A program made the translations under genes and the position numbers. The notes below the pieces were generated by a model. That model made no database searches. It was not told where the DNA came from and saw only the letters and a program-made list of their open reading frames with translations. From Tenebrio molitor (Eukaryota > Arthropoda > Insecta > Coleoptera > Tenebrionidae), in contig NC_091049.1 in assembly GCF_963966145.1 (NCBI RefSeq), positions 12,772,001 through 12,836,000 of the forward strand: 64,000 bases of DNA. The letters run 5' to 3'. Positions 39,767 to 50,442 of this stretch are shown here, piece after piece. Positions within the stretch are counted from its first letter, which is position 1; each line of letters starts with the position of its first letter.

Positions 39767-40289
39767 TTAGACAGTTGTCACGGCACTCTCATTATTATTA
39801 CAGGATCATTATAAATGATTGTCCGATTGTCCCATCGCAGTAGGCGTTGGTGACGTAGTTGAATGTGCCACAAGCGATATAACATGAGTGAGACTAGTAT
39901 CGCCGATAGGTGGCGCTCCTGGCGGTAGCAAAGAGTAGGTAATTATTCAAGAGAGGACACTCTTGTTGGCACCTTTGATCTTTGGATGTTTATTACTTTA
40001 ACCTTGAGAGACTCTCCCTTTAAACGGGAATGAGCATGAAATAGGTATGCAAAATCCGTATAATAAGAATCTGATCAGAAAACAAAACTGGTAACAAATA
40101 GAAATTGGATAAAACTACAGAAATGTTAAAAAAAAGGAAAGCTAAATAACTTCATATTTTATTTTGTTTCCACCGAGTAGATTCATAAAAAAAATTGTGT
40201 TATGTTATCACGTTCATTAACATTAATTAATTCAAAGCGTTGAAAATTCTTACAAAAATTAAAATTTGAAAAAGTTTACCGAGTTATCA

Positions 40290-40571
40290 TACCGTGCGTT
40301 CATTTATCCTCAAAGTTGGCGTTGAAGGGTCGATTGTGAACGTACCACTCGTGTAAAAACGTAAAATTTAAACAGTTGATCAGTTTATTTACAAGCTCCG
40401 AAGAAGATAGCAGCATGGCTATTGAAACGTCAGCTACCCAGGAATCCAGACGACCGCGGCACAACCCGGAAAACAATAACCAAGTTAATCCGTGATCTGT
40501 AACCCGTATAGTGCGTTCACAATCGGCTCTTCAACGCCAACTTTGAGGATAAATTTAAATAAACGCACGAT
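40290..40571. mobile_element. MITE (relative of 34573-34749) with foreign insert
   Basis: The arms contain CAAAGTTGGCGTTGAAG and its inverse, with CGTGCGTT termini. The centre holds about 100 bp absent from the 34573 copy (40384-40482), including GCATGGCTATTGAAACGTCA, which resembles LINE- or Penelope-type 3' sequence I recall from other animals. The latter is uncertain. Confidence 0.65.
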
Positions 40572-41068
40572 ATCAGAATTATGTTTAATGTGTGTTTTTT
40601 GTAGAACATGAGTGTTTACTTTCCCAATTTCACACACTTTTGCCAACTTTAGCAATAGAACGGAAACACAGATTAATTTGACTATATCATTCATTACTTT
40701 ATAAACCAATCAGACTCTTTGATTTTCTTTAGTTACCATGTATTACAGCGGTTATTATAGTAACCAGGGCGATTTCGAATATACGAACCTTTGTATATTC
40801 GAATATACCAACCTTTGTATTTTCGCTCGCCGCCTTAACTTACAAAATTTTTTGCGCTAGCCGTCACATTAACGTCACATTAAATCGCTCTGCTCTGAAT
40901 GCGCCCAGTCGGTTTCGGGAACCTGTTTATTTTTTTATTTATTTATTTTATTCATGATATAGTCTACCTGTATACAACTCGAGAATGGAAAATTCTCGAT
41001 TACTCGACGTGTTGCCGGAAACACGTCTCGTATAATCGAGAATTTTCAATCCTCTCGTTGTATAATAA
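40572..41068. other. Unassigned DNA in the 2.5-kb element
   Basis: 40780-40815 is a short tandem duplication around CGAATATACCAACCTTTGTAT. 40975-41065 repeats the 20215-20298 segment. No gene. Confidence 0.4.
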
Positions 41069-41175
41069 CGGGCGATCAATTAAAAAATAAATCGAGTCGG
41101 CGTGTTACCTATGGCAACCCATGCTATAGCATAGGCTCCAAACCAAACTCGATTTATTTTTTAAATGATCGCTCG
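41069..41175. mobile_element. 107-bp MITE
   Basis: ACGGGCGATCAATTAAAAAA at the left is inverted against the right end TTTTTTAAATGATCGCTCGG. The inverted match covers about 28 bp. Confidence 0.7.
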
Positions 41176-41189
41176 GTATATGAATATTT

Positions 41190-41330
41190 ATCTTCAAGCG
41201 GTAGAAAATCGCGCCTTTGTGTATCTCCATAGAGACGGTTAGAGTTTCATTTTTTTCTGAGCGGAGTCTCAGAGGCAGCTCGACCAAGTCAAATGTAAGG
41301 TCATTTGAAGTATTTGTCACGATTTATTTA
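41190..41330. repeat. Dispersed repeat shared with 59641-59811
   Basis: CGGTAGAAAATCGC... and AGTCAAATGTAAGGTCATTT are shared with 59641-59811, where R4-like copy D is inserted at its end. Confidence 0.6.
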
Positions 41331-42576
41331 TCAATCACATGAAATATGTAATTATTATTAAATTATCCTTATTAAAGTTATTAAAGAAATTCCTCTAAAA
41401 AAGCGAAATAACGAAATTATTACCCAATATTTTACCGCTTCGCTATGATCTTTCACGAACCGATCTTTGTAGACCAGTTATGGGCGTGTCCACGGCGTGG
41501 ATGTAGATCTCAGATGCCATGATGTCAAAATTAAAAAAAAAATATTCAAAATATAGTAATTACGCCAAAACGGCTGGGTATAGGCATACACATAATAAAA
41601 GTGGCCTTAAAAATACATTTTACATTTGTATCACTAGATACAAGATTAGTATTTCTCATACTAATGAGAAATGGTAATTGCCATTTAAAAAAATGAAATG
41701 TTCTACATTTTTTGATTATCAATTTTGAAAAATTGCTGTAGGCGTATGAAACATAAATATAATTTCACTAATAGCGCAGACAATCGGACAAATTTTTGCA
41801 AATTCAGTAAAAAAAATCAATTATTTATTTCCAATGGTTCAGAAGTTAAATAAATTTTTTAATGAAGCCCTGCAACCCCGCTTTTTGGCGGTTGGCAATA
41901 GACGTTTAACACATGTATTGTGCTGTCCAAGGTCACTGCTGTTTAAAAATTGCATGTTTCCAACTTCATAATAAAATCACAGCCAACTCTACTTCCGATT
42001 TTATTTGAAAGCACGGTACTATTTATTAAAGATTCATAACAATTGAAACACAGTTTCACCCGACTAAAAACGGTTATGTTATATTAGCGAGTCACAGACT
42101 AGCAAACTACAGAGTGGTTACAGACACGTGCTTCACGATCACGTGCTTGAAGCGAACGAAAATGACCCAATCACGACACTTCTTAACAGTGGCGGTAGTC
42201 TGTCTACTAGTTTGTCTAACGTTGCGAGGCTGGCGGCACATCCAAAATTTGTGTGGGTCTTAGGTACACGCCAACTGCGATGGAACAATAATTTATAATG
42301 ACCCTGTATATATGTGTTTCAGTTTTAAGTAAACCAATGTGAAACAATTTTTTCACAAACATAATTTCAAATTGCATAAGCATTATTGTCATATTGAACC
42401 TATATCAAGGAACTAATTTGTTGAAGAAATAACATAACATTTTTCTTAAAATGTATGTAATAACTGGGATGGTGACGTTTCGCCCCCACCGTTTAGCGCC
42501 AACCGTTTAGCCCCCACCGTTTCGCCCCCGCCGTTTCGCATCCGGCGCCGATTCGTCCCCGACCGTTTCGCCCCCA

Positions 42577-43800
42577 AGTGATGTAGTATATTTTTGCTTT
42601 AGATTCACACTTTATGTTAATTTCTACTCTAGTTTATTGGGAGCATAAAAATGGGAGATCAAATTTAGATCAGTTTTGAAAAATTCGATGTATGTAGTTC
42701 AAGCTTTATTGTCTTTTTTTGACATTATTCTAGCTGACAGTTTAAAAATTTATTTTATACTCCTATTTTACTCTTCCAAATGCCCTCTTCTTTTGATAAA
42801 GGTAGATTTTGATTGGAACTTTGCATTAAATAAATAACTAAATAACTACGTCCTTACTTACAATAATTCCCTATAACCTACAATTCTTAATGACAACGTC
42901 AATCAAATCAAAGTAGGGTTAGAATCAGATAAGGGTTATTTCACATTAAAAGTCAAGACAATGACGTTGATGTCCCACTTTTTTTGCCCGCAATAGTACT
43001 TGTACATTTTAAAATTACATACATAAATGGCATTATTTGATATATTGAAACATTGATATTGTATATAAGGGGAAGATACAGACATTCCATATAAACGTAT
43101 TTCGTTGCTTGGGATAACATATCAACGATTCCGGTACTATCCTCCATTTTTTTCTAGCACACAGTGTAATGTATTCTTGTCTTGTTTCTATACATCTGCA
43201 TTTGAATAGAGAAGTACCTCGTATTCAACTAGTTGACTGATAATTGAGAAACATCATCGTGACAAATTAATTGTGAATTATTTTTTGCTTTAAAGATGAA
43301 GACCTGTGTTGTATGTTCCACTCCTTACAATTCTTCAAATAAAGAAATACCTAACTCATGGAAAACGCTAGGAATAATATATTTGTTAATTACATGCGTG
43401 CGACTGAAATAGAAACAAAAGGTACGTCTTGTCCCCAGTACTAGACCTATTGCTGTATCTTCTCCTTATATATCTATGTATTGAAACGACCATTATAGTA
43501 TGACTTCCTGTTATATGATTATGAAAATAGTGCAGTATTCATAATAGCTATTTGTACAACTAGTTATGAAAGTCATACTTTTTTTCATGAATTTGCAGTT
43601 TGATTAACAAGGGCGTAGCCCGAGTAAATAAAGCAAATAAGTGGAAAAAAGAGACTTTCATAACGTGTTGGACACGCTATTTTTTTACATATCGATGTGT
43701 GTTGAGAAATTTGGTCTAAAAAGATTTATGAAAGAAAAAAAAAAGGTATGCCTTGACAATAATTTCCAAGGAGATCGAATAAAATGATGCAAAAAAGTAC
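42577..43800. other. Foldback interior, no convincing gene
   Basis: AT-rich sequence belonging to the foldback element itself. The only coding hint is the short Cys-containing frame near 43295. The 64-codon - frame at 43147-42953 has no family motif. Confidence 0.4.
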
Positions 43801-45077
43801 TATACAGGGTGGTCCCGATATAACCTGCCAAAAAAATTCTGGGTCATTAGAAGGATCTAACAAGTCCAAAAAACCCCATTTTGTTAGGTCCAAAATAATG
43901 GAGATAAATTAACCCCTATCCACACCCATTCGACGCTGCTGGCCACAAAAATACGTACCTACTCAGGAATTAATTGTTGGTGTTTGTAAGTATGACAGTA
44001 TCTAAGCAACATAGGTACCTGAATCGTTTGACAAATCTCAAATCTGACAAACTAAATCAAATTAATGACATTTATTGAAAACGCTGTACCTATACTGTGT
44101 GCATTAATTCACCAGCTTATTTAGGTACAAAAGCTGATTTTGTAGACTGAGATGAATGAGTAATAAATAAAGTGGTGTTCCTCAATGTGTAAATAAATGT
44201 AGAGGTAGTGTGTGCAAAATTGTGGAAGAACTGTGTAACAAGAGTATCGTCTTAATTGTGGTTAAATAGCCAAAATAATGTATTGAATAAATTTATTTAC
44301 ACTTTACATATTCGTACTTTCAACTCTAACTGAGAATGTCTACTAACTAATGAAAGGTAAACTAGACTAGAACAATTATTTTATAATAAATGTTCTGTGT
44401 GCCTTCCGTTGGCATTTAAGCACATTTGAGTACGCTGGTACCAATTTTAATAAACAGAATTCAGCATTTCTGGGTTTTTACGAATCTGGTTCGCGGCGTC
44501 TGTTACGCGTTTCAGGAGTTGGCCTCCTGTATTTATTTCAACTTCGTATACCAAATCTTTCGTGTGGTCCCAAAAATTAAAATCCAGAGGGGTTAAATGG
44601 AGGATCGGGGACGCCATCGTATTGGAATCAGTCAGAACCAACCTCACATAAATGCGGATGTAGCTCCACAAAAGTACAACGGGACGGAAGGACTCCTTCA
44701 GGAAAACGCTCGCCGTATGGTCGCCTTGCCGGTCTTGAATTACCACGTGTTTCGCCATAGAGTAAATGCAAATCGGCGTATTCTTGTTTTGTGAATTTCA
44801 TAACCTTTTGAAGGATTCGAAAATTTAAAATTAAACTTGACAAATGTCATAGGTGTTGCAGGTACCGTTGCTAAAGAAATTGCAGCCAAGTAACCAGAAT
44901 TACCTTTTTAAAACCGATTAACTCATTAGCGTACAGCAAATTTTGACCAAATTTTCAATTATTTTTATCTCGAAAACGAAAAGACTTTTATTAGAAACTT
45001 TTTTGTGTATGAGTTCTACTCATCGTCACCTATTACTGGATTTCTTTTGGCAGGTTATATCGGGACCACCCTGTATA
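43801..45077 (-). mobile_element. Mariner-type element with internally deleted transposase, copy 1
   Basis: The ends TATACAGGGTGGTCCCGATA and the inverse at 45077 are inverted, about 30 bp. On the - strand, KFTKQEYADLHLLYGETRGN and FPEGVLPSRCTFVELH (44843-44640) form the N-terminal HTH region. This is joined across a deletion to LTPLDFNFWDHTKDLVYEVE and a DAANQIRKNPEMLNSVY C terminus. The first two catalytic positions are deleted, so only mobilisation in trans is possible. Confidence 0.85.
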
Positions 45078-45421
45078 GTTTCACTACGATTTTTCGTGTA
45101 AAAAAGTGCTTCTTTCACTACGACTTTTCGTGTAAAAAAGTGCCACTTTCATTACGATATGCAAAAAAAGAATATTGCTTAATTGTTAGCAAGCCCTTTG
45201 ATCATTTATGTGATTCAAGTTTTACCACCCGCACGATAAACCTTATTAAAAAATTAGTAAAAATTACGAAACGTTAAGGTGACATTCCCTTGATACATAC
45301 AAGGTTTCAAATGTGTACAATCAATTTTCCGTATCACTTCATTCAGGGAATAATTGGTTACCTACAAAAATTATCTTTACACTGTTAACAGAATTAGAAT
45401 GTCGCCTACGCCTACTTTAAA
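45078..45421. other. Spacer between the two inverted mariner derivatives
   Basis: A tandem pair CACTACGA(T/C)TTTTCGTGTAA occurs at 45083-45140. The segment 45362-45420 recurs inverted at about 55793-55855. No gene. Confidence 0.45.
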
Positions 45422-47075
45422 TATACAGGGTGGTCCCAATATAACCTGCCAGAAGAAATCCAGTAATAGGTGACGATGAGTAGAACTCATACACAAAAAA
45501 AGTTTCTAATAAAAGTCTTTTCGTTTTCGAGATAAAAATAATTGAAAATTTGGTCAAAATGTGCTGTACGCTAATGAGTTAATCGGTTTTAAAAAGGTAA
45601 TTCTGGTTACTTGGCTGCAATTTCTTTAGCAACAGTACCTGTAACACCTATGACATGTGTCAAGTTTAATTTTAAACTTGCGAATCCTTCAAAAAGTTAT
45701 GAAATTCACAAAACAAGAATACGCCAATTTGCATTTACTCTATGGCGAAACAAGTGGTAATTCAAGACCAGCAAGGCGACCATACGGCGAGCGTTTTCCT
45801 GAAGGAGTCCTTCCGTCCCGTTGTACTTTTGTGGAGCTACATCTGCATTTATGAGAGGTTGGTTCTGACTGATTCCAATACGACGGCGCCCCGATCCTCC
45901 GTTTAACTCCTCTGGATTTTAATTTTTGGGACCACACGAAAGATTTGGTATACGAATTTGAAACAAATACAAAAGGCCAACTCCAGAAACGCGTAACAGA
46001 CGCCGCGAACCAGATTCGTAAAAACCCAGAAATGCTGAATTCTGTTTATGAAAATTGGTACCGGTGTACTCAAATGTGCTTAAATGCCAACGGAAGGCAC
46101 ACAGAACATTTATTATAAAATAATCTTTCTAGTCTAGTTTACCTTTCATTAGTTAGTAGATATTCTCAGTTAGAGTTGAAAGTACGAATATGTAAAGTAT
46201 AAATAAATTTATTCAATACATTATTTTGGCTATTTAATCACAATTAAGATCATACTCTTATTACACAGTTCTTCCACAATTTTGCACACACTACCTCTAC
46301 ATTTATTTACACATTGAGCAACACCACTTTATTTATTACTCATTCATCTCAGTCTACAAAATCAGCTTTTGTACCTAAATAAGCTGGCGAATTAACGCAC
46401 ACAGTGTAGAGCGTTTTCAATAAATGTCATTTATTTGATTTACATATAATACATTCATTTTTGTTTTAGACCAGAGTAGGCTATTTACATTTTTTTAAAT
46501 GTTGGTATCGGGGCTATGTCAAAATAATAAAATCAAAATTGTTCGAACTGCCAGTGTCAAATTTGACATTATTATTAAGTAGATATTAAGGTAATTAATT
46601 TTAAATTTGTGCAATATTTACATTTACCACTAAATACACACATTATTGAGTCCTCGAAACTATGTAGTTAATTGGAAAATGATAATGCTTGGCTACATAG
46701 TCATGAATTTTTACAAGAAAGTGTAACCTCAAATATTATACATGATGTATATTGTCATTCAGCCAGTCTTACCATACAACTCGCCAAATTTCCATAGCCT
46801 ACTTTGGTCAAAACAAAAGTGAATGCACTGTAGTTTGTCAGATTTGAGATTTGTTATAAACGATTCAGGCACCTATGTTGCTTAGATACTGTCATCCTTA
46901 CAAACAGCAACAATTAATTACGTATTTTTGTGGTCAGCAGCGTCGAATTGGTGTGGATAGTGGTTAATTTATCCCCATTATTTTGGACCTAATGAAAAGG
47001 GGTTTTTTGGACTTGTTAGATCCTTCTAATGACCCAGAATTTTTTTGGCAGGTTATATCGGGACCACCCTGTATA
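45422..47075 (+). mobile_element. Mariner-type element with the same internal deletion, copy 2
   Basis: Same TIRs and same N-terminal-to-C-terminal junction as copy 1 (around 45850-45935), in the opposite orientation. It is longer because of about 370 bp of extra DNA near 46470-46840. The - strand frame here is a shadow. Transposase incomplete. Confidence 0.85.
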
Positions 47076-47096
47076 TTTATTTGAAGGCCGGATATA

Positions 47097-47599
47097 TATA
47101 CAGGGTTATTCACGAGAGGGGTACTTCTGAATTTTTATTTTGCCGCAACCAACAATACCAGTGGCAGTAACTACTAAATCAAATGTGTTATTTCTTTTAA
47201 ATTAGAAATCAAAGTAAGTTGGATAGATTTGTCAGAAATGTCAGATTGGCAGATAACCTGTATTTAATCAAAATTCAACAAATAAATTAACGAATTAAGT
47301 TAATGTAAAATGTGTTCGAAGTGTCTACCATCGGTTGTACCTAAACGTCCGCAGCGGCAACAGAATTCTTTCCACACTCTCCATAAATGAGGAGCATGTC
47401 ACTCTTTTCGTCGTTATTGTAACACAAATTTTTCGAATTGACAAAGATTTGTTGCTTTAACGTCAAAAAGACAGGACTAAGAGCCGTCAGTTATAATTAT
47501 TATTTTCAAAGTTAGAAATCAAGATATTGTTGCAATGTGTATAATGGGTTGCGGCAAAAAGAAATTCAGAAATACCCCTCTCGTGAATAACCCTGTTAT
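47097..47599. mobile_element. 503-bp TATACAGGG-type MITE
   Basis: The left TATACAGGGTTATTCACGAG and right ...CTCGTGAATAACCCTGTTATG ends are inverted for about 54 bp, including TTTGCCGCAACC against GGTTGCGGCAAA. Noncoding. Confidence 0.8.
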
Positions 47600-47604
47600 G
47601 TAGA

Positions 47605-48005
47605 TACAGAGCGCCCAGAAATGTGGTAGCAAGTTTTTCGATTGGTCCCGCAAGATGACACTTTTTTACAGAGACCTTTTTTATGCATGGCAACGCCGCT
47701 ATCTAAATTGAGATAAATAAATGTCAAGAATTGTCAAATGTAAAACATTCAAATTTAAATTTTATTGAAAATGTTCTAATTGACCACCATTATGCTCAAT
47801 GTATAACTGAACCCTTCGAGCAACATCTCGACAAATTTTAGTGCACAAATCGGGGCTAGAAATTGTTTGAAAAACCTCCTAAACATATTCTTTTGAAAAA
47901 ATTCCAAAATTGAATGTTGCAAGATTGAACAAATTTGGCTTTTCGAAAGTGCCATCTTGTGACACTTTGTGTAAAAGTTGCTACCACATTTCTGGGCGCA
48001 CTGTA
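47605..48005. mobile_element. 401-bp MITE (TACAGAGCGCCC ends)
   Basis: The left TACAGAGCGCCCAGAAATGT is inverted against the right ACATTTCTGGGCGCACTGTA, continuing through GGTAGCAA/TTGCTACC. It sits next to the right arm of the large foldback element. Confidence 0.8.
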
Positions 48006-48155
48006 GATTTCGGGGGCGAAACGGTCGGGGGTGAAACGGTACGGGGGCGAAACATCCCGGGGCGAAACGGCAGGGGACAAACAGTGGGGCTAAACGACGG
48101 GGGCGAAACGTCACATAACCGTAATAACTACAATAAATGGTAATAATAAACAATG

Positions 48156-48238
48156 AATCACAGAACATAATAAAACTCAACAAAGTCAAAATGTGGAGGC
48201 GAGACGCCGGTAATTATGTTGATTACCACTGCACTATT
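48156..48238 (+). repeat. R4-like LINE 3' UTR scrap in inverted orientation
   Basis: An 83-bp match to the 3' UTR of copies A and D (GGAGGCGAGACGCCGGTAAT), + orientation, truncated at both ends. It lies immediately before the foldback MITE arm at 48239. Confidence 0.75.
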
Positions 48239-48319
48239 AAAGTCCTCCTCAAGAAATAGTCAACTTCGACTTAAATTGTAAATCATTTTACAATAGGACA
48301 GCCAACCATCTTATAACTA

Positions 48320-49519
48320 TCCCACCTCCACCCGGCGGCACGGCAATTTTGCCGGAGTACATACACTATTACGGATAATACTATCAAGTAATAGTGCAGT
48401 GCTTATCAACATAATTACCGGCGTCTCGCCTCCGCATTTTGACTTTGTTGTGTATTATGTTCTGTGTCAATGTTAAGGAACTTCCTCACGATGTGACATG
48501 AGTATAATAATATACCTTTTTGAATTTCAACTACCAATGTGTTATTTAAATCCAGAATTTTTAAATTTTTAAAAAGAGATTGCGGTACTATTCCCGTTGC
48601 TGAAATTACAAGTGGTAAAATCGATTTTTTTTCTAAACACCAAAGATTTCTCATAGCGACGGACAACTCTAAATATTTATTAATTTTTGTGTTATATGTC
48701 TGTGTTATATTATGTGAATTTGGAACAGCTATATCTAAAAGATATGCTTGCTTTTGTTGTTTATTTAAAATTATAATGTCTGGTCTGTTATGCTTAATAT
48801 GAATGTCAGTTAAAATTGTTCTATCAAAATATAACTATAATGTGGTTGTGTATTCTTTAATAAATTGAATTTAACAGCTAAATTCATGTGTATAATTTTA
48901 GCGAATATATCGTGACGTTTTTTATATTCGCTTTGAGCCAAAACGGTGCAAGAAGAAATGATGTGTTCAATTGTTTCCCCTTCAGTTCTGCAAATCCTAC
49001 ATTTATCAATTATCGATTGTAAACCGCATATGTGTTTTTTATAATTTCTTGTATTTATTACACGATCTTGTATTGCAAATATAAAACCTTCCGTCTCAGG
49101 GTGAATGTTTGATTTCTTAAGCCATGCATGAGAGGCCTGAATATTAACTTCTGGTTGTTCCAGTTCTTTAAAGTATCTCCCATGTAAAGACTTCTGTTTT
49201 AAATTTGCTATTGTGTCAGGTATATTTGGCTTAACAATGTCTGAAATTATATTATCACTTAAATTTAAAGGTGTGTAGCCTTTATCGGCTGAAACCAAAG
49301 CATTGAAAAAGGTGTTATCACGAGCTCTATTGAGAAAATAATTTTTTAGTGAGGCAATTTGATTTTTTAGCAGTATTTCTAGATTTGAAAAACCCCTACC
49401 ACCGTTTTCGCGTGGTAAATTAAATCTTTCAATAGCAGATTTAGGATGGTGTTTACTAAATTTGGTAAAAAGAACTCTAGTTTTAATGTTTATGTTCTGT
49501 AAATTAGTTTTGGACCATT
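48320..49519 (-). mobile_element. R4-like LINE copy C, 5'-truncated
   Basis: It contains the thumb, CCHC knuckle (CRICRTEGETIEHIISSC) and C-terminal tail, with the full 3' UTR. About 16 residues of the nuclease region are deleted near 48834, and a frame break lies between 48810 and 48666. It inserted in the arm of the foldback MITE with a 9-bp duplication. It diverges more from copy A than copy B does. Confidence 0.85.
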
Positions 49520-49610
49520 TTATAACTACTATAAATTATTCCATTATACCCTCTAATTTTATTGCCCCTTTGTTGTGTAGTGCCGACTAAAGGAAGGACA
49601 AACATCAGGT

Positions 49611-49830
49611 AAATATTGCTTTTTGCTGTGTTCTCACATTCACTTTCTTATTATTATTGTTAAATAATAATTTTGGAACTACTTAATTTGTTACGCATCG
49701 AAAAACGTAACCGAATCTCAACCCCTAACAAAACCACAAAAAAAAACAACAGAAACTGAATAAATTTATAATAAGTAGGTAAATTATTTAACAGGTAAAA
49801 TACATGCAGAAACGTTAATTAATTTTTTTC
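49611..49830. other. Foldback spacer
   Basis: AT-rich, no gene or repeat recognised. Confidence 0.35.
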
Positions 49831-50157
49831 TATAGTTCAATTTTTACCCTTTTGCGATGACGTCATTATCTAGTAACTTTACGTATGTTTGAGCTAGAAT
49901 CAGAAACAAATTTGAATTGATCACAAATAACTATAAATGTGTCAAATTTGTTGACATTTACTTCGAAAGGTTATGTTTGTAATCAATGTAATAAGTGAAA
50001 GCAATTAAAAATTGACAGGAGCATAAAATAACCTCAAAGTGACCGTCAATAAATAAACGTGACTTTTTTTTTGTTTTTTCTGTTTCTGTCGTTTCAATAA
50101 AGAGAAAGCGAGGAAGGAAATCGTGACGTCACCTCAAAAGGGTAAAAATTGGACTAT
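49831..50157. mobile_element. TA-type MITE, complete copy
   Basis: The left TATAGTTCAATTTTTACCC and right GGGTAAAAATTGGACTATA ends are inverted, followed by inverted TGACGTCA-type motifs. Diverged copies at 3391-3664 and 3665-3900. Its right end supplies the stop codon of the adjacent exon. Confidence 0.8.
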
Positions 50158-50442
50158 AGTTCCTTTTCGATTTCTTCAAAAAAGCATCGTTAGAGTAATG
50201 CTTCCTACGTTTCTTTTTCAGTCCTGCTGTAAAAATTACACCTACCGTTATTATAATTTTGCATTAAAATATACATCCTTATCAATATTTTTTTTACCTT
50301 CATTTTCCTCGTTATTATCAAAAATTGTTTCAACGTCGACCATCTCCTCCTTGCAGTTGTCTTCAAAAGGACGGCACATATTTAAACACAGGTTATAAGT
50401 TGAAAAATACACTCTTTTTATTGTGGCAAATTCAAAATATTT
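50129..50442 (-). CDS. Two exons of an unidentified gene, stop inside a MITE
   Basis: Exon A 50442-50298: acceptor GAATAG, donor GAAG then GTAAAA. It encodes KYFEFATIKRVYFSTYN, CLNMCRPFEDNCKEEMVD and an acidic end IFDNNEENE. Exon B begins at 50226 after TTTTTACAG (an ACAGCAG tandem acceptor) and continues in phase with a basic segment GLKKKRRKHYSNDAFLKKSK, then SPIFTLLR and TGA at 50131-50129. The last eight codons lie in the MITE at 49831-50157. Upstream exons were not found. I do not recognise the protein. Both exons lie between the arms of the foldback MITE, so they may be a captured gene fragment rather than a live gene. Confidence 0.4.

Larger units (their letters stand above)
36093..39792 (-). 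mobile_element. Nearly full-length R4/Dong-like LINE (restriction-like endonuclease type), copy A
   Basis: A 3.7-kb non-LTR retrotransposon on the - strand. The 5' end is at about 39792 (TGAGAGTGCCGTGAC), directly after a TAATAATAAT run. The 3' end is at about 36093 (...GGTGGTGGAGGG). The order is an N-terminal DNA-binding-like region, RT with YMDD, a CCHC knuckle, and an RPD...D type nuclease motif at the C terminus. That layout is established for R2/R4-group elements, which encode a site-directed restriction-like endonuclease rather than an APE nuclease. Copies B (62551 on), C (48320-49519), D (59812-60257) and a scrap at 48156-48238 share its sequence. Frameshifts, including one extra A near 38377, break the single long frame. 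Confidence 0.8.
39801..42306. mobile_element. 2.5-kb DNA transposon remnant with TIRs
   Basis: The left end CAGGATCATTATAAATGATT (39801) pairs with the right end ...AATTTATAATGACCCTG (42306), continuing through CCCATCGCAGTAGGCG against the complement of CGCCAACTGCGATGG, about 45 bp. The interior has no transposase but several nested repeats (40290-40571, 41069-41175, a 15044-family piece near 41700-41890). It abuts the TAA run at the 5' end of LINE copy A. Confidence 0.65.
42466..48120. mobile_element. 5.65-kb foldback-type element with GTTTCGCCCCC-unit arms
   Basis: The left arm 42473-42576 is about six units of a roughly 15-17 bp repeat (CCGTTTCGCCCCC(A/G) and variants). The right arm 48010-48114 is the same array inverted (GGGGGCGAAACGG). 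The outer ends align: GTGACGTTTCGCCCCC at both. A 9-bp direct repeat GTAATAACT flanks it (42457-42465, 48121-48129). Much of the interior is later insertions: two mariner derivatives (43801-45077, 45422-47075) and two MITEs (47097-47599, 47605-48005), leaving roughly 2 kb of own sequence. A 38-codon frame at 43295 starting MKTCVVCSTPYNSS could be a zinc-finger remnant, but this is weak. Confidence 0.65.

Noticed and set aside
36093..39792. Intact, autonomous LINE
   Set aside because: At least three frame breaks separate the N-terminal, RT, knuckle and tail parts.
40395..40430. Possible hammerhead ribozyme core (CCGAAGA...GAAAC)
   Set aside because: The CUGANGA box is not matched (C for U) and the enclosed stem is asymmetric, so the fold is not supported.
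47776..48189. 137-codon Pro/Arg-rich open frame
   Set aside because: It is the translation of the GGGGGCGAAAC foldback arm and part of a MITE, not a gene.
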